Of a stretch of DNA of 64,000 bases, positions 45,843-57,969 are shown piece by piece; the stretch's first letter is position 1, and every line of letters begins with the position of its first letter. The stretch spans positions 2,480,001 through 2,544,000 of the forward strand of contig OY744466.1 in NCBI GenBank assembly GCA_963556145.1. The letters run 5' to 3'. Below the pieces are notes generated by a model. That model was not told where the DNA came from and did not search any database. It was given only the letters and a program-made list of their open reading frames with translations. The DNA is from Hygrocybe punicea. Its lineage: Eukaryota > Basidiomycota > Agaricomycetes > Agaricales > Hygrophoraceae. The translations under genes were made by a program, and so were the position numbers.

Positions 45843-46689
45843 ATGGTGGGATCATTGTCTTCGTCATCTTCAAAAGCTTCATCAGGTTCAGCACTGTACT
45901 GTATTTTTATCTCATTAGTAGCTGAAAATTGATCTTGAATGCAATGAATACACACATGATCAAAAGATATAGAGATCCAGATCACTTTATTAATCCTAGA
46001 GAGATGAACCAGAATAAGTGCCAAGGGACAGTCATTAGATGTTGCCAGTACAATCTCGTAAGAATGGAATTGGTTGTCATATTATGAGTTCTTCCATTTA
46101 TGGAAAACTCATTCTTATAAACCCAGTTTTCAGCCATTGAGGTGATTCATTCATTTATTCATCTCAGGGACTGAGCGAAAATTGTGTCCCGATATGGCAA
46201 CTGAGTTCCAAATCCCATTTGACTAGTTTCATTCCAGAATTCAGAGCCTCTATTGACTTGCACACTTCATGGACTGTCACCCAAATTGACAAGGAGTATT
46301 AGCTGGGGCCTGTCCTGCTGGAAAAAAAATTAAGGAGTGGATCTGGTATAAATTGGGCTACCTGTGAGCCATTCTTTGCAACTGAAATGAGTATAGATAC
46401 AATAACAAGTGTAATACTGCAAAGAAAAATGTGGTAATTTCTAACAATATTCTATTGTATGTATAGTACGCCTTTTCTCACTGAAGGTAGCTGTGAAATG
46501 TGATATCTGAGTCTCTAGAATGCAAACAAGAAAGGGTGGTCCGCAGTTGTGGCTGAAATTCAAGTGGAGTCTGAAATTCACAGTGAGAGCATTCGAGCTC
46601 AGATCAGTGCACGACCCTGCTATTGCTCAACAGCAAGATCATTGGGGGTGGTGATGTAACAGAGGTATGCACTTAATTCTATTGCTCTT
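45843..46689. other. AT-rich intergenic DNA, nothing recognised
   Basis: No ORF, repeat or terminal structure that I can support. Scattered remnants with stops in all frames. Confidence 0.4.
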
Positions 46690-47850
46690 AGTCTAGTAAT
46701 GATGTCAGTACCCCCCGCAACCCGTTTCCATCGACAATGAGGGGTCGGGAGGTCTCAGAACCTGACATTCCCACCTTGTGCCCAAACAACACCCCCCACT
46801 TTTCAACAACCAGGACGCCCTGTTCCTCCCACTGTTTACCAGCCCCAGTCGCTATGAACCCCCTGCAGCTTGTATGAGATAAAAAGGAGGATACGGGGGC
46901 TCCCAGTCCCACCCATTTTCGCCCAGTGCCCAAGCACCACCCCCCGACTGTTTTACACCCAGGACACGTCACCCCACACTGTTTTCGACCAGCCCCAGCT
47001 CGTATACACCCCCTGCACCTCATTCGCATAGAAAACGAGATGGTGGGAGGTCCCAGTCCCCCCCCGTTTCTGCCCAGTGCCCAAGTACCACCCCCCGAAC
47101 ATTTTTATACCCGGGACATGCCACCGCATGCTGGTTTTGACCAGCCCCAGCTAGTCTACGCCCCCCACACCTTGTTCATGTTGAAAACAAGACGTCGAGG
47201 GCCCTGGAACCATCACCTCGCCGCCCTGATGTCCAACCCACCCCACCCCCAGTTTTTCAACATCCACTGCACCCCCTTCCCACCCGTTTTTGACCACCCC
47301 CAACTCGAATAGACCCTCCACGCCTCATTCATGTTGGAAGCGAGACGTCAGGGGCCCTAGAACTGTCGGCTTGCCACCCTGTGTCTAAACCCACCCTCCA
47401 CTGTTTCAACCCGCAAACCACGCCTTCCCTGCCCGTTTTTGACTGCCCCCAACTCGACTAGACCTCCCGCACCTCATCCGCGTTGAAAACATGATGTCGA
47501 GGGCCCTAGAACTGTTGCCACACCGGCCTATGTCCAACTCACCCACCCCCATTTTTTCAACATCCACGGCACCCCCTCCCCACCTGTTTTTGACCACCCC
47601 TACTCGAATGACCCCCCCGTGTCTCATTCGCATTGAAAATGAGACATTAGGGGCCCCAGAACTGTCGCCTCACCACCCTGTGTCCAAATCCCACCCCCAC
47701 TTTTTCAACCCGCAAGCCACGCCTTCCCCGCACACTCCCGCCACAACCACCAGCACCGCCTGTTTCCGCTCATCAGGCCACCCCACCCTGCTGGTTTTAC
47801 ACCACCACCAGCTTATTCATACCCCCCGACCTCTCGTTCACAATACATGC
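46690..47850. repeat. satellite block B, about 7 units of roughly 150 bp
   Basis: The phrase GTTTTTGACCACCCCCAACTCGAA and variants recur near 46840, 46980, 47132, 47288, 47437, 47586 and 47785 (spacing about 140-200). Between them are CATTCGCATTGAAAACGAGA-type and CCCACCCCCACTTTTTCAAC-type blocks. It is C-rich on this strand. A related array in inverted orientation is at 54290-55050. ORFs here are by-products. Confidence 0.85.
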
Positions 47851-48109
47851 TAGTGGAAACCATTTTTTAGCATTTAGAACCAACATTAAATTTGAATTTA
47901 ATTAATAATTAATAATTTGATGATAATAATGATAATATTGCTAGATATGTCCATGTTTGGATGTGAAAGTGATAAGCGAGAGATCGCCTCAATGCCCAAG
48001 GCGATTTTGCTAGTCACTTTCTGCTTATTCAGCAGTTGGCAACATCAATAGCCCCACCACAACACACTTCAGTGCTCACGACATGGTGAGAGTTTCACTT
48101 GTTTAAATG

Positions 48110-49560
48110 TACATAGTGCTGATGGCAGACAGTGAATTGAGTCCGGCACCCCATTTGCAACCAAGAGCATGGGGCTGGGTAAGGAGAATAGCTGCGTATG
48201 GAATTGGTGAGCTGAGGATTTTTTTCTTGTTTACTTTGCCCGGATACAACTCACATAGGTTCACACAGGCCTGACCGATTCTGACCCCGTGTTTCCGACC
48301 GAAACGATGAGTTTGGGCGAGGGGATCGGCCGTGCACGCAATCTGTGAGTTGCCCCCCCCCTTGAAAATCTTTTTGTTCACCTTCGCTCGGATACAACAG
48401 ACTCAGGTTCACATGAGCATTCATCCATTCCAGCACCCTGTTTTCGACCGAAACGATCAGTTTGGGCGAGGGGATCAGCTGTACATGCAATCCGTGAGTT
48501 GCTCCCCCCTCTTGAAATGTTTTTTGTTTACCTTTGCTTGGACACCGCAGACTCAGGTTCAAATGGGCCCTCATCGATTCTGGCACCCCGTTTCTGACTG
48601 CAAGATAAGATTGGGCGAGGGGAACATCCGCACACGGAATCAGTGAGTTGACCCCCCCCTGTTGATTTTTTTGGTTCACGTTCACCCAATACCACTGAAT
48701 GTGTTCACTCAGGCCCTCATCCATTCCGGCACCCCGTTTCCAACCGAAACGATCAGTTTGGGCGAGGGGATCGGCCGCACACACAATCCGTGAGTTGCCC
48801 CCCCCTCTTGAAATGTTTTTTGTTTACCTTTGCTCGGACACCGCAGACTCAGGTTCAAACGGGCCCTCATCGATTCCGGCACCCCGTTTCCGACTGCAAG
48901 ATAAGATTGGGCCAGGGGATCGGCTGCACACGCATTCTGTGAGTTGCCCCCCCACTTAAAATGTTTTTGTTCACCTTCGCTCGGATACCCCAGACTCAGG
49001 TTCACATGGGCCCTCATCCATTCTGGCACCCCATTGCCCACTGAAACGATGAGTTTGGGCAAGGGGAATGGCTGCGTAAGGAATGGGTGAGTTGCCCCCT
49101 CCTTGACTTTTTTTCTTGTTGCCGTTGCCTGGATACAACTCACGTAGATTCGGACAGGGCGCAAATGATCTCGGCACTCAGTTTCCACCCACAATGATGA
49201 GTTTGGGTGAGGGGAATGTCTGCACATGCATTCCGTGAGTTGCCCCCCCCCCTTGGTTTTTCTTGTGTTCACCTTCACCTGGATACCATTGACGTGGGTT
49301 CACACAGGCCCCAATCACTCCCGGCACCCCATTTCCGACCAAAACAATGAGTTTGGGTGAGGGGAACAGCCGCATGCGCAATCCATGAGTCGCAGTCTTG
49401 ATATTTTTGTGTTCACCTTTGCCTGGATAATGCTGCTTTATGTTCACAAAGGCTATGATCAATTCCGGCACCCCATTTCCGATCCAAACGACACGATTGG
49501 GCCAGTGGGACGCCTGTGCAGGGAATCATTGGGTTTCCACCCACAGTTGTTTTTTGTTTC
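48110..49560. repeat. satellite block A, about 10 units of roughly 150 bp
   Basis: GGCACCCCGTTTCCGACC and variants recur at about 48148, 48275, 48430, 48583, 48728, 48880, 49026, 49173, 49321 and 49468, each followed by GATCAGTTTGGGCGAGGGGA and a GTGAGTTGCCCCCCC run. The usual spacing of 145-153 bp keeps one minus-strand frame open over several units (48251-48784 and 48709-49278). Confidence 0.88.
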
Positions 49561-50645
49561 TCCAGCATTGTTAGGAGATCCTTACCTTAGACCTACACGC
49601 ACCTTGTCTCCCACTTGAATGAGCTTGTGCATTGTTGTATTAATTTATTGAAATATTATATTTTTTGCACAAACAATATTGTTTGGTCAGCATGGTGTAT
49701 TGCTTTTTGCTTTCTGCTATACCTGCTACCCCAACAATTGTTTTGGGAGTCCCAGACAATTTAAACTGCCTCTGTGCTTGTCCTAGTTTGATTCTTGGTG
49801 TTCTACACCAACAATATTTGCTGTCAAAGCTTTCATAAAGGCCAAAGTACATTGCTTTTTTCAAAGCTGGATTTCACTCATCTTGTGTCTTCATCCTACA
49901 CATCTAGAGCTATCTTGGAGATCTTTGCAAGGGTTTCCTTTCCATAGCTTCAAATCTCCATTGGGTTCAGTGGTTGTGGAGCTATAACTGTTTGACTATT
50001 GAGGTACATTTGGTTAATATTGTAGCAACCCCTAATCATATTTTCATCATCCTAGGAATTATTTTGAAGCCCTTGCTTCCCTCTATCCACCTACCACAAA
50101 ATCAGCAAAATCCAACCACTTGTTCACAAGGTATTTGACTTTTTCTATTCTCACACTCCTATCTCTTTGTCTCAGAGTATACTCATCCAAATCTCTTGAT
50201 TCTGCAGGCAATTTGGGACCTCTTGGCAACTTATTTCTGCTGGTATCTTTGCCTTTCCAAGAGACCACTCTGGTACCTGGACAAATCACATTTTCATTGG
50301 CTTTTTCACTTATGCTTGGCTTTTCATCTCCAATTGATCTGGTGTATACTAGACCCACAGAGAACTGATTTTCGACCTTGCATCTATCCCAAACTCCCCA
50401 CTGTCCTTTGACATACTCATGGAACTCTCTGACTTGATTAATGTGGAAATGTGTGAACAAAATGCTCAGGTGAGTCCTGAGTACTCATTTTAATTTGAGT
50501 TGCTTGCTCAAGATTCTCATAGGATGATGGCCACCAGTTTGATGCTCCTATGGGGTTGAATACCGATCAGATGGACTTGGATGTTGCAGTTGTCAACAGA
50601 AATCAGGACAATCTATCATGTTCGTTTCTATAACATTATATTTTC
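49561..50645. other. unrecognised region, possible gene remnants
   Basis: Several short open stretches with plausible splice sites on the plus strand (for example ...IPNSPLSFDILMELSDLINV near 50390-50450) but no coherent gene. They may be the upstream part of the ORF at 50646. Confidence 0.35.
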
Positions 50646-51234
50646 TTGCTTTTGTTTAAGTCTCCTTCAATAGGCCACAATAATCCTGAATCAGACAATC
50701 CAGTGCTCTTTGGTATCGGGGATGTATACAGCATATCTCCTCTGGATCCCTATACAACAGAACCACCCTACGACTTGTTTTGGTGTGAAGATCAGATATC
50801 CAGGACACCTGTATCGTCACCAGCTGTATTGGTTCCACCTCCCCCCACAAATCCTCCTGAGGGATCTGGATTTGTCTATCCTAATGCGCCATCTTATATG
50901 TTGGTTCAAGATAACCGTTCTCAAAGGGGATACACATATGTAGCCAATTTCGACACGGCTAAGAAAAGCATGGTTCTGGAAACACTGCTCCATACCATTA
51001 CCCCTCCAAACATAGGTCCTAGTTTGGTTGATGGGAAACTTGTACACGTTCCAGTTCCTGGCATGATCCTGATGCCTATTGGCATACCATTCGTTAATCG
51101 TATCAACGGCTCCAACAAACATATCATCACTGTCACCTGCATTCAAACCATTTCCTCCATGCAACAGTATGCGTGCGGCCCAGAAGTCAGCCAACTAGCT
51201 GATGAAGTACTGGAAATAGCCTTTCACAGGGTGC
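50646..51234 (+). pseudogene. unrecognised ORF truncated by a palindromic-element copy
   Basis: Open for about 196 codons: NNPESDNPVLFGIGDVYSIS, a Pro-rich stretch (SSPAVLVPPPPTNPPEG), SYMLVQDNRSQRGYTYVANF, VHVPVPGMILMPIGIPFVN and QYACGPEVSQLADEVLEIAF, where it runs into the repeat at 51235. No motif I know. Length and amino-acid variety suggest a real former coding sequence rather than chance. I did not find the C-terminus beyond the insertion. Confidence 0.4.
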
Positions 51235-51790
51235 ACAGTAGCATACCATGTCACACAGTATCTTGAAAGTACTTGACAAGTATACTAAATATCATTACCG
51301 GAACTTTCAGCATGGTATTGTAACAGTATTCAGATATAAACTACAATACTTGTGCTCAAATTCATCTGAAAGTATGAAGGAAAATGAAACTTATACCTTT
51401 TCAATAACATCAAGCCTTTTGTTTCACTACTTTTACTGTATTTACAGCAAAGTACTGTATAGTTTGGATAGAATACTTGCAGCCTAAGATGAATCAAAGT
51501 ATTGAACAAGTAAGGAAGTTGGGCCACTTTTACTATTAGGATACCTTTTGAATCCTATCAAGACACAGGATGAAATAGTATAGTACTGTTGCCATATTTT
51601 GGATTTAAGATACTTTGTCAATACTTTTAAGATACTGTTTCAATACATTTAAGATACTGTGTCAATACTTTTAAGATACTACTTCAATACTTTTAAGGTA
51701 CTGTTTCAACGCATCTAAGATACTGTTTCAATATCCTTAAAGAACTTTGGAAAATAGTATAGTACTGCTTCAATACTGGTCAGATACTTT
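51235..51790. repeat. one arm of the CACAGGGTGC palindromic element, with 20-22-bp tandem repeat
   Basis: Starts CACAGGGTGCACAGTAGC and runs parallel to 52214-52640. It lacks the second arm. From 51600 it carries tandem units of the form AAGATACTGTTTCAATACTTTT. Confidence 0.8.
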
Positions 51791-52213
51791 GCAAAATGGT
51801 ATTGGACAGTTATTTAATGCTAAAACCTGGGGAAATATGGGGCTGGGAATTAGGATTCTGAAGTTGTGGGAATTCTGAGAATTGGAATTCCAATGCTGGG
51901 AATGCTGGGAATGGGCATTTCAAAGTGCAGGCTTTGGGATTCTGAAAATTATAATTCTAAGAGTTTGAGAAGTTTGGAAAGTAGAATTCTGAAATTGTGG
52001 GAGATTAGAAATCAACAATTATGAGAATTGAAATCCTGAAAATGTGCATATTAATGCAAATTCTAAGATTGGGCATCCAAATTCAGGAAATTGGGAATCC
52101 AGATTCGGGAGATTGGGAATCCAGATGCGGGGAATTGGAAATCCATTCCAAACAATGCCATGTAATTCCTCGGTCCACGAGTGGCTCAGCAGTATTTGTG
52201 ATGAGTCGTGTGA

Positions 52214-53062
52214 CACAGGGTGCACAGTAGCATACCATGTCACACAGTATCTTGAAAGTACTTGACAAGTATACTAAATATCATTACCGTAACATTCAAC
52301 ATGGTATTGTAACAGTATTCAGACATAAACTACAATACTTGTGCTCAAATTCATCTGAAGGTATGAAGGCAAATGAGACTTATACCCCTTCAATAACATC
52401 AAGCCTTTTGTTTCACTACTTTTACTGTATCTACAGCAAAGTACTGTATAGTTTGGATAGAATACTTGCAGCCTAAGATGAATAAAAGTATTAAACTAGT
52501 AAGGAAGTTGTGCCACTTTCACTACTAGGATACCTTTTGAATCCTTTCAAGATATAGTGTGAAATAGTATAGTACTGTTGCCATATTGTAGATTTAAGAT
52601 ACTGTGTCAATACTTTTAAGATACTGTTTCAGTACTTTTATTATAATAAAAGTATCTTAAAAGTATTGACACAATATCTTAAATCCACAATATGGCAATA
52701 GTACTATACTATTTCACACTGTATCTTGAAAGGATTCAAAAGGTATCCTAGTAGTGAAAGTGGCACAACTTCCTTACTAGTTTAATACTTTTATTCATCT
52801 TAGGCTGCAAGTATTCTATTTGAACTATACAGTACTTTGCTGTAGATACAGTAAAAGTAGTGAAACAAAAGGCTTGATGTTATTGAAGGGGTATAAGTCT
52901 CATTTGCCTTCATACCTTCAGATGAATTTGAGCACAAGTATTGTAGTTTATGTCTGAATACTGTTACAATACCATGTTGAATGTTATGGTAATGATATTT
53001 AGTATACTTGTCAAGTACTTTCAAGATACTGTGTGACATGGTATGCTACTGCGCACCCTGTG
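52214..53062. mobile_element. palindromic DNA element (849 bp), arms of about 420 bp
   Basis: The left arm starts CACAGGGTGCACAG and the right arm ends CTGCGCACCCTGTG. The arms are near-perfect inverted copies meeting near 52640. A TGA triplet flanks both ends (52211-52213, 53063-53065), a possible 3-bp duplication. CAC ends plus a 3-bp duplication would fit a CACTA/CMC-like element, but the evidence is thin. The two 79-codon ORFs on opposite arms are the same sequence and are not genes. Confidence 0.75.
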
Positions 53063-53106
53063 TGAGCTCAAAAGACAATTCCGTGCAAATTCCAACCAAT
53101 TCCAAA

Positions 53107-53150
53107 CTAGTGGGGTGTGGGCCAGTGCTTCGCATGGCAAGTTACTCGTC
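53107..53150 (-). mobile_element. Helitron-type 3' terminus, copy a
   Basis: Minus strand: hairpin GCCATGCGAAGCACTGGC, then CCACACCCCACTAG, ending CTAG before T. This is the pattern of a fungal Helitron 3' end (hairpin, about ten bases, CTRR). The 5' end of this element, to the right, was not located. Confidence 0.6.
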
Positions 53151-54289
53151 CCACCCTCCCAATTTATATAAGGATTCTTATTTTCTGTGACTTGACCTTC
53201 CAATACACTCTTACAGTGTATTTAGAGTCACCAGTCATCACTAACATGCAGTATAGTGGTTTTAACGTGGTGTCCTGAATTCGTATAAAAAGGCAAACAG
53301 ACAACTGAAGCAAGGATAAGAATGAGGAATGAAGAGACAATAAACACTAATTCAAGGTCAGACTGAGCAGTCCAGTGAGGACAGCTCTACCTGGAGAAGA
53401 TTTATAAAGAGAAGAATTGGTGAAGGGAGACACAGTACAAATCCTGGAGCACAAATGAAGCAGTGTCAAGCTGGGTCTTTTGTTCTCTCAAAGCCATCAG
53501 TAATTTCAAGCTGTTCTGGTTTATGTTGTGCATTTGAGTGGTCGATAGTGGTCAACTCCAAAAAGATTTTGACTTTGAAAGAGTAGGCAAGCAGAGTAGT
53601 GGAGATGGTGAAAGATAAGGAGGTCATGGTCCCACATCACATGTCACAGAAACAAAATTCACTCTCCCAAAGAGGAGTCAATATAAAAATATATCATCAG
53701 CAATAAAGTAAGATGCATTAGTTGAACATGACAAGGTGGAACACACACTTTCTCAGAGCCAAGACATGCATTCTTTACTTGTGAGATGGGGAAAGACAGT
53801 GTCAAGGTTGTATGTGAAATAAAATTCTCAGAATTTCAAGACTACAACATATATATAGTATGTTAGCTGATGCAATTTGCACAACTTGTTTAGTGGGCCA
53901 GTGCTGTGCATGGTATGAACAAGTTATTAATCCTGAAATCCTTGGAATTTATATTTGTATAGTTTTTACCAGCAACAATAACAGATTTCACTTGAAATAT
54001 ATAATTATCAATGAAGACAATATATGTATGTGATGATACCATATTGAATTATATGTTTTAAATGACCATATCAGCATATCATCTGATTTTAGCCTATTTT
54101 TGCTTATTGGCTGATATTGCCCTATACAGAGACCAGAGGGAATGGGGAAAAGCAGGAGTAGTAGAAACACAACATAGTAGAATAACATAATATGCACTAG
54201 CAGATGATGTATCATAAACATTGCATTAGATTTCAGAGATATATTTGGAAATTGATTATATAATATTTAATTTCTATGTAACAAACAAA
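53151..54289. other. AT-rich DNA with a second Helitron-like terminus, no gene
   Basis: No coding sequence recognised. The terminus at 53883-53920 (AACTTGTTTAGTGGGCCAGT...) matches that at 59921, with GCATGGCATGAA there reading GCATGGTATGAA here, again a transition. Confidence 0.5.
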
Positions 54290-55050
54290 TATACTGGTCC
54301 AAAAGTGGAGAGCCTGAGCTTTCTGACCTCGCGATTTCAACAGAAACAGGACACAAGGGGGTGTACATGATCCAGTGGTGTGGGACGAGGTGTCCTGGTC
54401 GATGAAAAAGGGGGGTTGGTGGTGGTGGTTGGGCAAACAGCCAGAATGCAAAGTCCTGTGATCCCCTGACCACTTGTTTCCAACAGAAACAGAGTGTGGG
54501 GGTGTAGACTGATGGGGAGTGGTTGAAAACAGGGGGAGCGGGGTCGTCCTGGTAGTTGAGAAAAGGGGGTTAAAATGGTGCGTGACAGGGTGTCTTGGTA
54601 GTTGAAACAGGGGGTTTGGTGGTGGTTGTGCAGACAGATGGAATGTGAAATCCTGAGGCCTCCAAACTGCTCGTTTTCAACAGAAATGGAGCACCGGCGG
54701 TGTAAACTGGCCAAGGGTGGTTGAAAACGGGGTGGGCAGGGGCATCCTGATGGTTGAAAATGGGGGGCTGGGGTTTGGACACAGAGCAGCAGGGTGATGG
54801 GAGTGGGGCGTCCCACTTCTCGTTGTCAACACAAACGGCACATTGGGGGTCTATTCAAGATGGGGGTGGTCGAAAATGGGTGTGTAAGGTGGTGTGGGTG
54901 TGGAATGAGTGAGGGGGGGGTTTGAGCAAAGGGTGGCTAGGCGACGGTTTTGTGAGCCCTGCGCTCTTGTTTTAGATGCAGAGGAGATGCTGGGAGTGTA
55001 GTCGAGTTGTGGTGGTCGAATATGGGTGGCTTAAATGATCGAGACTACTC
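54290..55050. repeat. satellite block B in inverted orientation
   Basis: G-rich units with GGTGGTTGAAAACGGGG, CTCGTTTTCAACAGAAAYGG and GTCCTGGTAGTTGAAA recur at about 150-190-bp spacing. They are reverse-complement relatives of the units at 46690-47850. Confidence 0.75.
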
Positions 55051-55100
55051 ATCATTTTTCTCAAAAAAAAGCAGTAAGATTTTAGAATTTGGCATGATGG

Positions 55101-57966
55101 CACATCAGGACTTTCAACATTTAGTCGGGATCTAAAGTTATTTCTAAAGTTAGCAGCAAAATATAATCTTTAGATTTTAATTGAGGCCAAGTCTAAGTAT
55201 TGAATTTAAGTCATGAATAAATAAATGTCTAAATTAATTATTTTCTCTTGTCTTTAGATCACTCCTGCAATCAAAATAATTATCAGTGCTAAATTGTAGA
55301 GGGAAAGTATAATTTAGATTCGCGTTTACACAGGTTTGCTAGTCCAAATTTAGGCATCACTTCAAGACAAGCTGAAATTTATAATTTTGACAGGATGAAA
55401 ATATTTAATTTAATGGATATCAAAATGTACCATTTTGGTAGTTGTCAAAATTTAAGATTCCGTCAGAACCAAAGTGATTGTACGCTCCTATCGCCCACCC
55501 GTCGTCGCACACTCGCTGCCCACTCTCCCCACGTGCACGTTATCGGGCATGCTCATTGCCCACCCATCCTCTCACTACCCACACACACGTCTTCGGCGGG
55601 TTTCCAGATCAAGATGTTCAGTCACAAGTCACAGCAACAACAAACAACACGACAACGAAGCAACAACGACAACAAGTTCAACAACGACAACGAAGCGACA
55701 ATAACGACAACAACAGCAACAACAGCAACAACGACACTGACAATGATGGTGATCATCAGCGAGGCCGGAGGAGTTGTGCGCCAACTCTCCGGCCAAGGTA
55801 CGTCTCTATCGCCTGACACTCTCGTTGCCTGCTGACTACTTCGTCAGACACCATCGGCTCTTGAGGTGGATGGAGTGGCTGACAATGACATGGCGACCGA
55901 TGAGGACGACGAGGACGACGACGGTATCGGTAGTGGCACCACCATCACCTTCCCATTGCCCACCCATCTGTCAGTCATCATCAATCCAGTGAGGACAGCA
56001 GCGGGCACCCCGCGGTAGTGTCGACCATGCACCCACCACCACTGCCGCTATCACCATTGCCGCCACCACGATCACGAGCACCTCCACCACGACCACGGGA
56101 CGATGAGGGCGATGACCTCCACTGCCAACTGGCAGCGGCAAGGCAACAATGACAACGATGACGGTGGAATGGGGGTCACAGCCCACATTGCCATTAAGTA
56201 GCCGATTGGAGCAGACGACGAGGACGAGGATGTTGAAGATGACGGCAACGGCGGCTACCAAGTGGCAGCAGCTGGATGGCGACGGCGACGGCCCATGGAA
56301 CGATTTCCACCACCCACCGGCATGTCGGGTATCGGGTACACTGATTGCCCACCCATTGCCCACCACATCTTCATCAATCCAACGGCGGCAACAAAAATGA
56401 GGGCCAAATGGTCCCTACTATACGAGGTTGCCAACGAGGACGATATCAACGGCGCAAGGCGACACAACCAGCGAGGACACGAGGGGACGATGGCAGCGGC
56501 AGGTACTCACCACCCACAGCCGCTGAACAGCTGCAGGACGATGGTGACAACGACCTCCACTTCCAACTGGCAGTGGCAGGGCAACGGCAGTGACAATGGT
56601 GGCAGAATGGGGATCACAGTGCACAATGAAGGAAGGACAGCAACAAGACGACCGCTGTGGCCACTACCATTGTCATCATCACACCACGCTCTCATCGCCC
56701 ACACTCTCGTCGCCCACGCTCTCGTCGTCCACGCCATACCCTCATCACCCATGCCATCTCCCCACCCTCACATACCATCATCTCCCCCTGCCCACGCCAT
56801 CTCCCTCGTCCACACCCACACCTTCTCCCTCACCCATGGCCACACCATCTCCATGCCTACGCCATCTCCTCACCCTCCCACTCACCCACGCCATGTCTCC
56901 AACATACCATCCCATCATCCCTGCCCACACCATCTCCCTCGCCACGCCATCTCCCTCACCCTCGTCGCACACACCATCTCCCACTCCATAGTCGCCCACC
57001 CTCCCATCCCATTGTGCTATGCCCACGCCATCTCCCACACCTCATCGCCCACACCCTCGTCACCCTCCCGCCCACATCCTGTCGTGCTCCTGCCATCGCC
57101 CACACCCTCATTGCCCTCCCTCGTCGCCCTCCCGCCCCCATCCTGTCATGCCCCCACCATCACCCACACCCTCATCACCCTCCCTCGTCGCCCTCCCATC
57201 CTGTCGTGCCCCTGCCATCTCCCCACTCTCATTCTGTCGTGCCCCCATACACCCTCGTCGCCCCCGCCATCTCCCCCACCTGCCTCTCTCACTACCTCTG
57301 TCATCACCTCACGAACCCCACCACCACGTCAATTGACGTCGGAACTGGGCTTGTGAGGTCATATGATTGGGAGATGGGCAGGCAATGGGTGGATGGAAAG
57401 TGGGCAATGGGCAGATGACTGCCATCACCTAGACCTGCCCTGATGCCACGTCAATTAACATTGGTGAGTAGTGGGACACCCTCAAAGCCTGCAAGAAATG
57501 ACGATGGCACCAACTGCACAGCAGCGTGATCGCTGGGTGGTGGGTGGGTGATGGGTGGGCGACGGGTGGGCGACGGGCGGGTGATGTGCGGGCGACGGGC
57601 GGGCAATGGCGCGGGCAATAGCTTTAGATCTAACGACAACTTTGAATTTAAATAACTGCTGAAATCTTACATTTTGATAACTATTAAATTTATTATTTTA
57701 ACACTACCAAAAGTTTTACTTTTGGCCTGCCTTTAAGTGAAGCCTGAATTTGGACTAGAAATTTGAGTAAACTTGAAACTAAATTATACTTTCCCTTTAC
57801 AATTTAGATCTGATAATTATTTTGATTGCAAGAATAACCTAAAGATTTATTTGGGACTTAAATTCAATATTTAGGCTAGGCCTAAATCTAAATCTAAACA
57901 TTATATTTTGGTACTAACTTTAGAAATCACTTTAGATCCTGACTAAATGTGGAAAGTCCTGATGTG
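55101..57966. mobile_element. long-TIR element (2866 bp) with CCCACCCTCGTC-rich core
   Basis: Terminal inverted repeats of about 370 bp start CACATCAGGACTTTC (left) and end GAAAGTCCTGATGTG (right), roughly 85 percent similar by eye. TGG flanks both ends (55098-55100, 57967-57969). The core (55470-57610) is GC-rich and dominated by CGCCCACACCCTCGTC-like and CACCATCTCCC-like repeats, on one strand in the left and middle part and inverted at the right end. No transposase seen. The long ORFs (for example 56262-57356) are low complexity. Confidence 0.7.
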
Positions 57967-57969
57967 TGG

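Noticed and set aside
48251..49278. Repeat protein of 177-189 residues on the minus strand
   Set aside because: It is explained by a satellite with a unit length divisible by three; no start context, splice sites or domain supports a gene.
52237..53039. Paired 79-codon ORFs (MSHSILKVLDKYTKYHY...) on both strands, also at 51248
   Set aside because: Same sequence in the arms of the palindromic element; no sign of coding selection visible.
56262..57418. ORFs of 364 and 253 codons rich in Pro, His, Ser and Thr
   Set aside because: Low-complexity translation of C-rich minisatellite inside the long-TIR element, open in several frames.
55098..57969. Mutator-like element with 9-bp duplication
   Set aside because: Long inverted ends suggested it, but the 9-bp flanks (GCATGATGG and TGGGTGATT) do not match; only a TGG triplet is shared.
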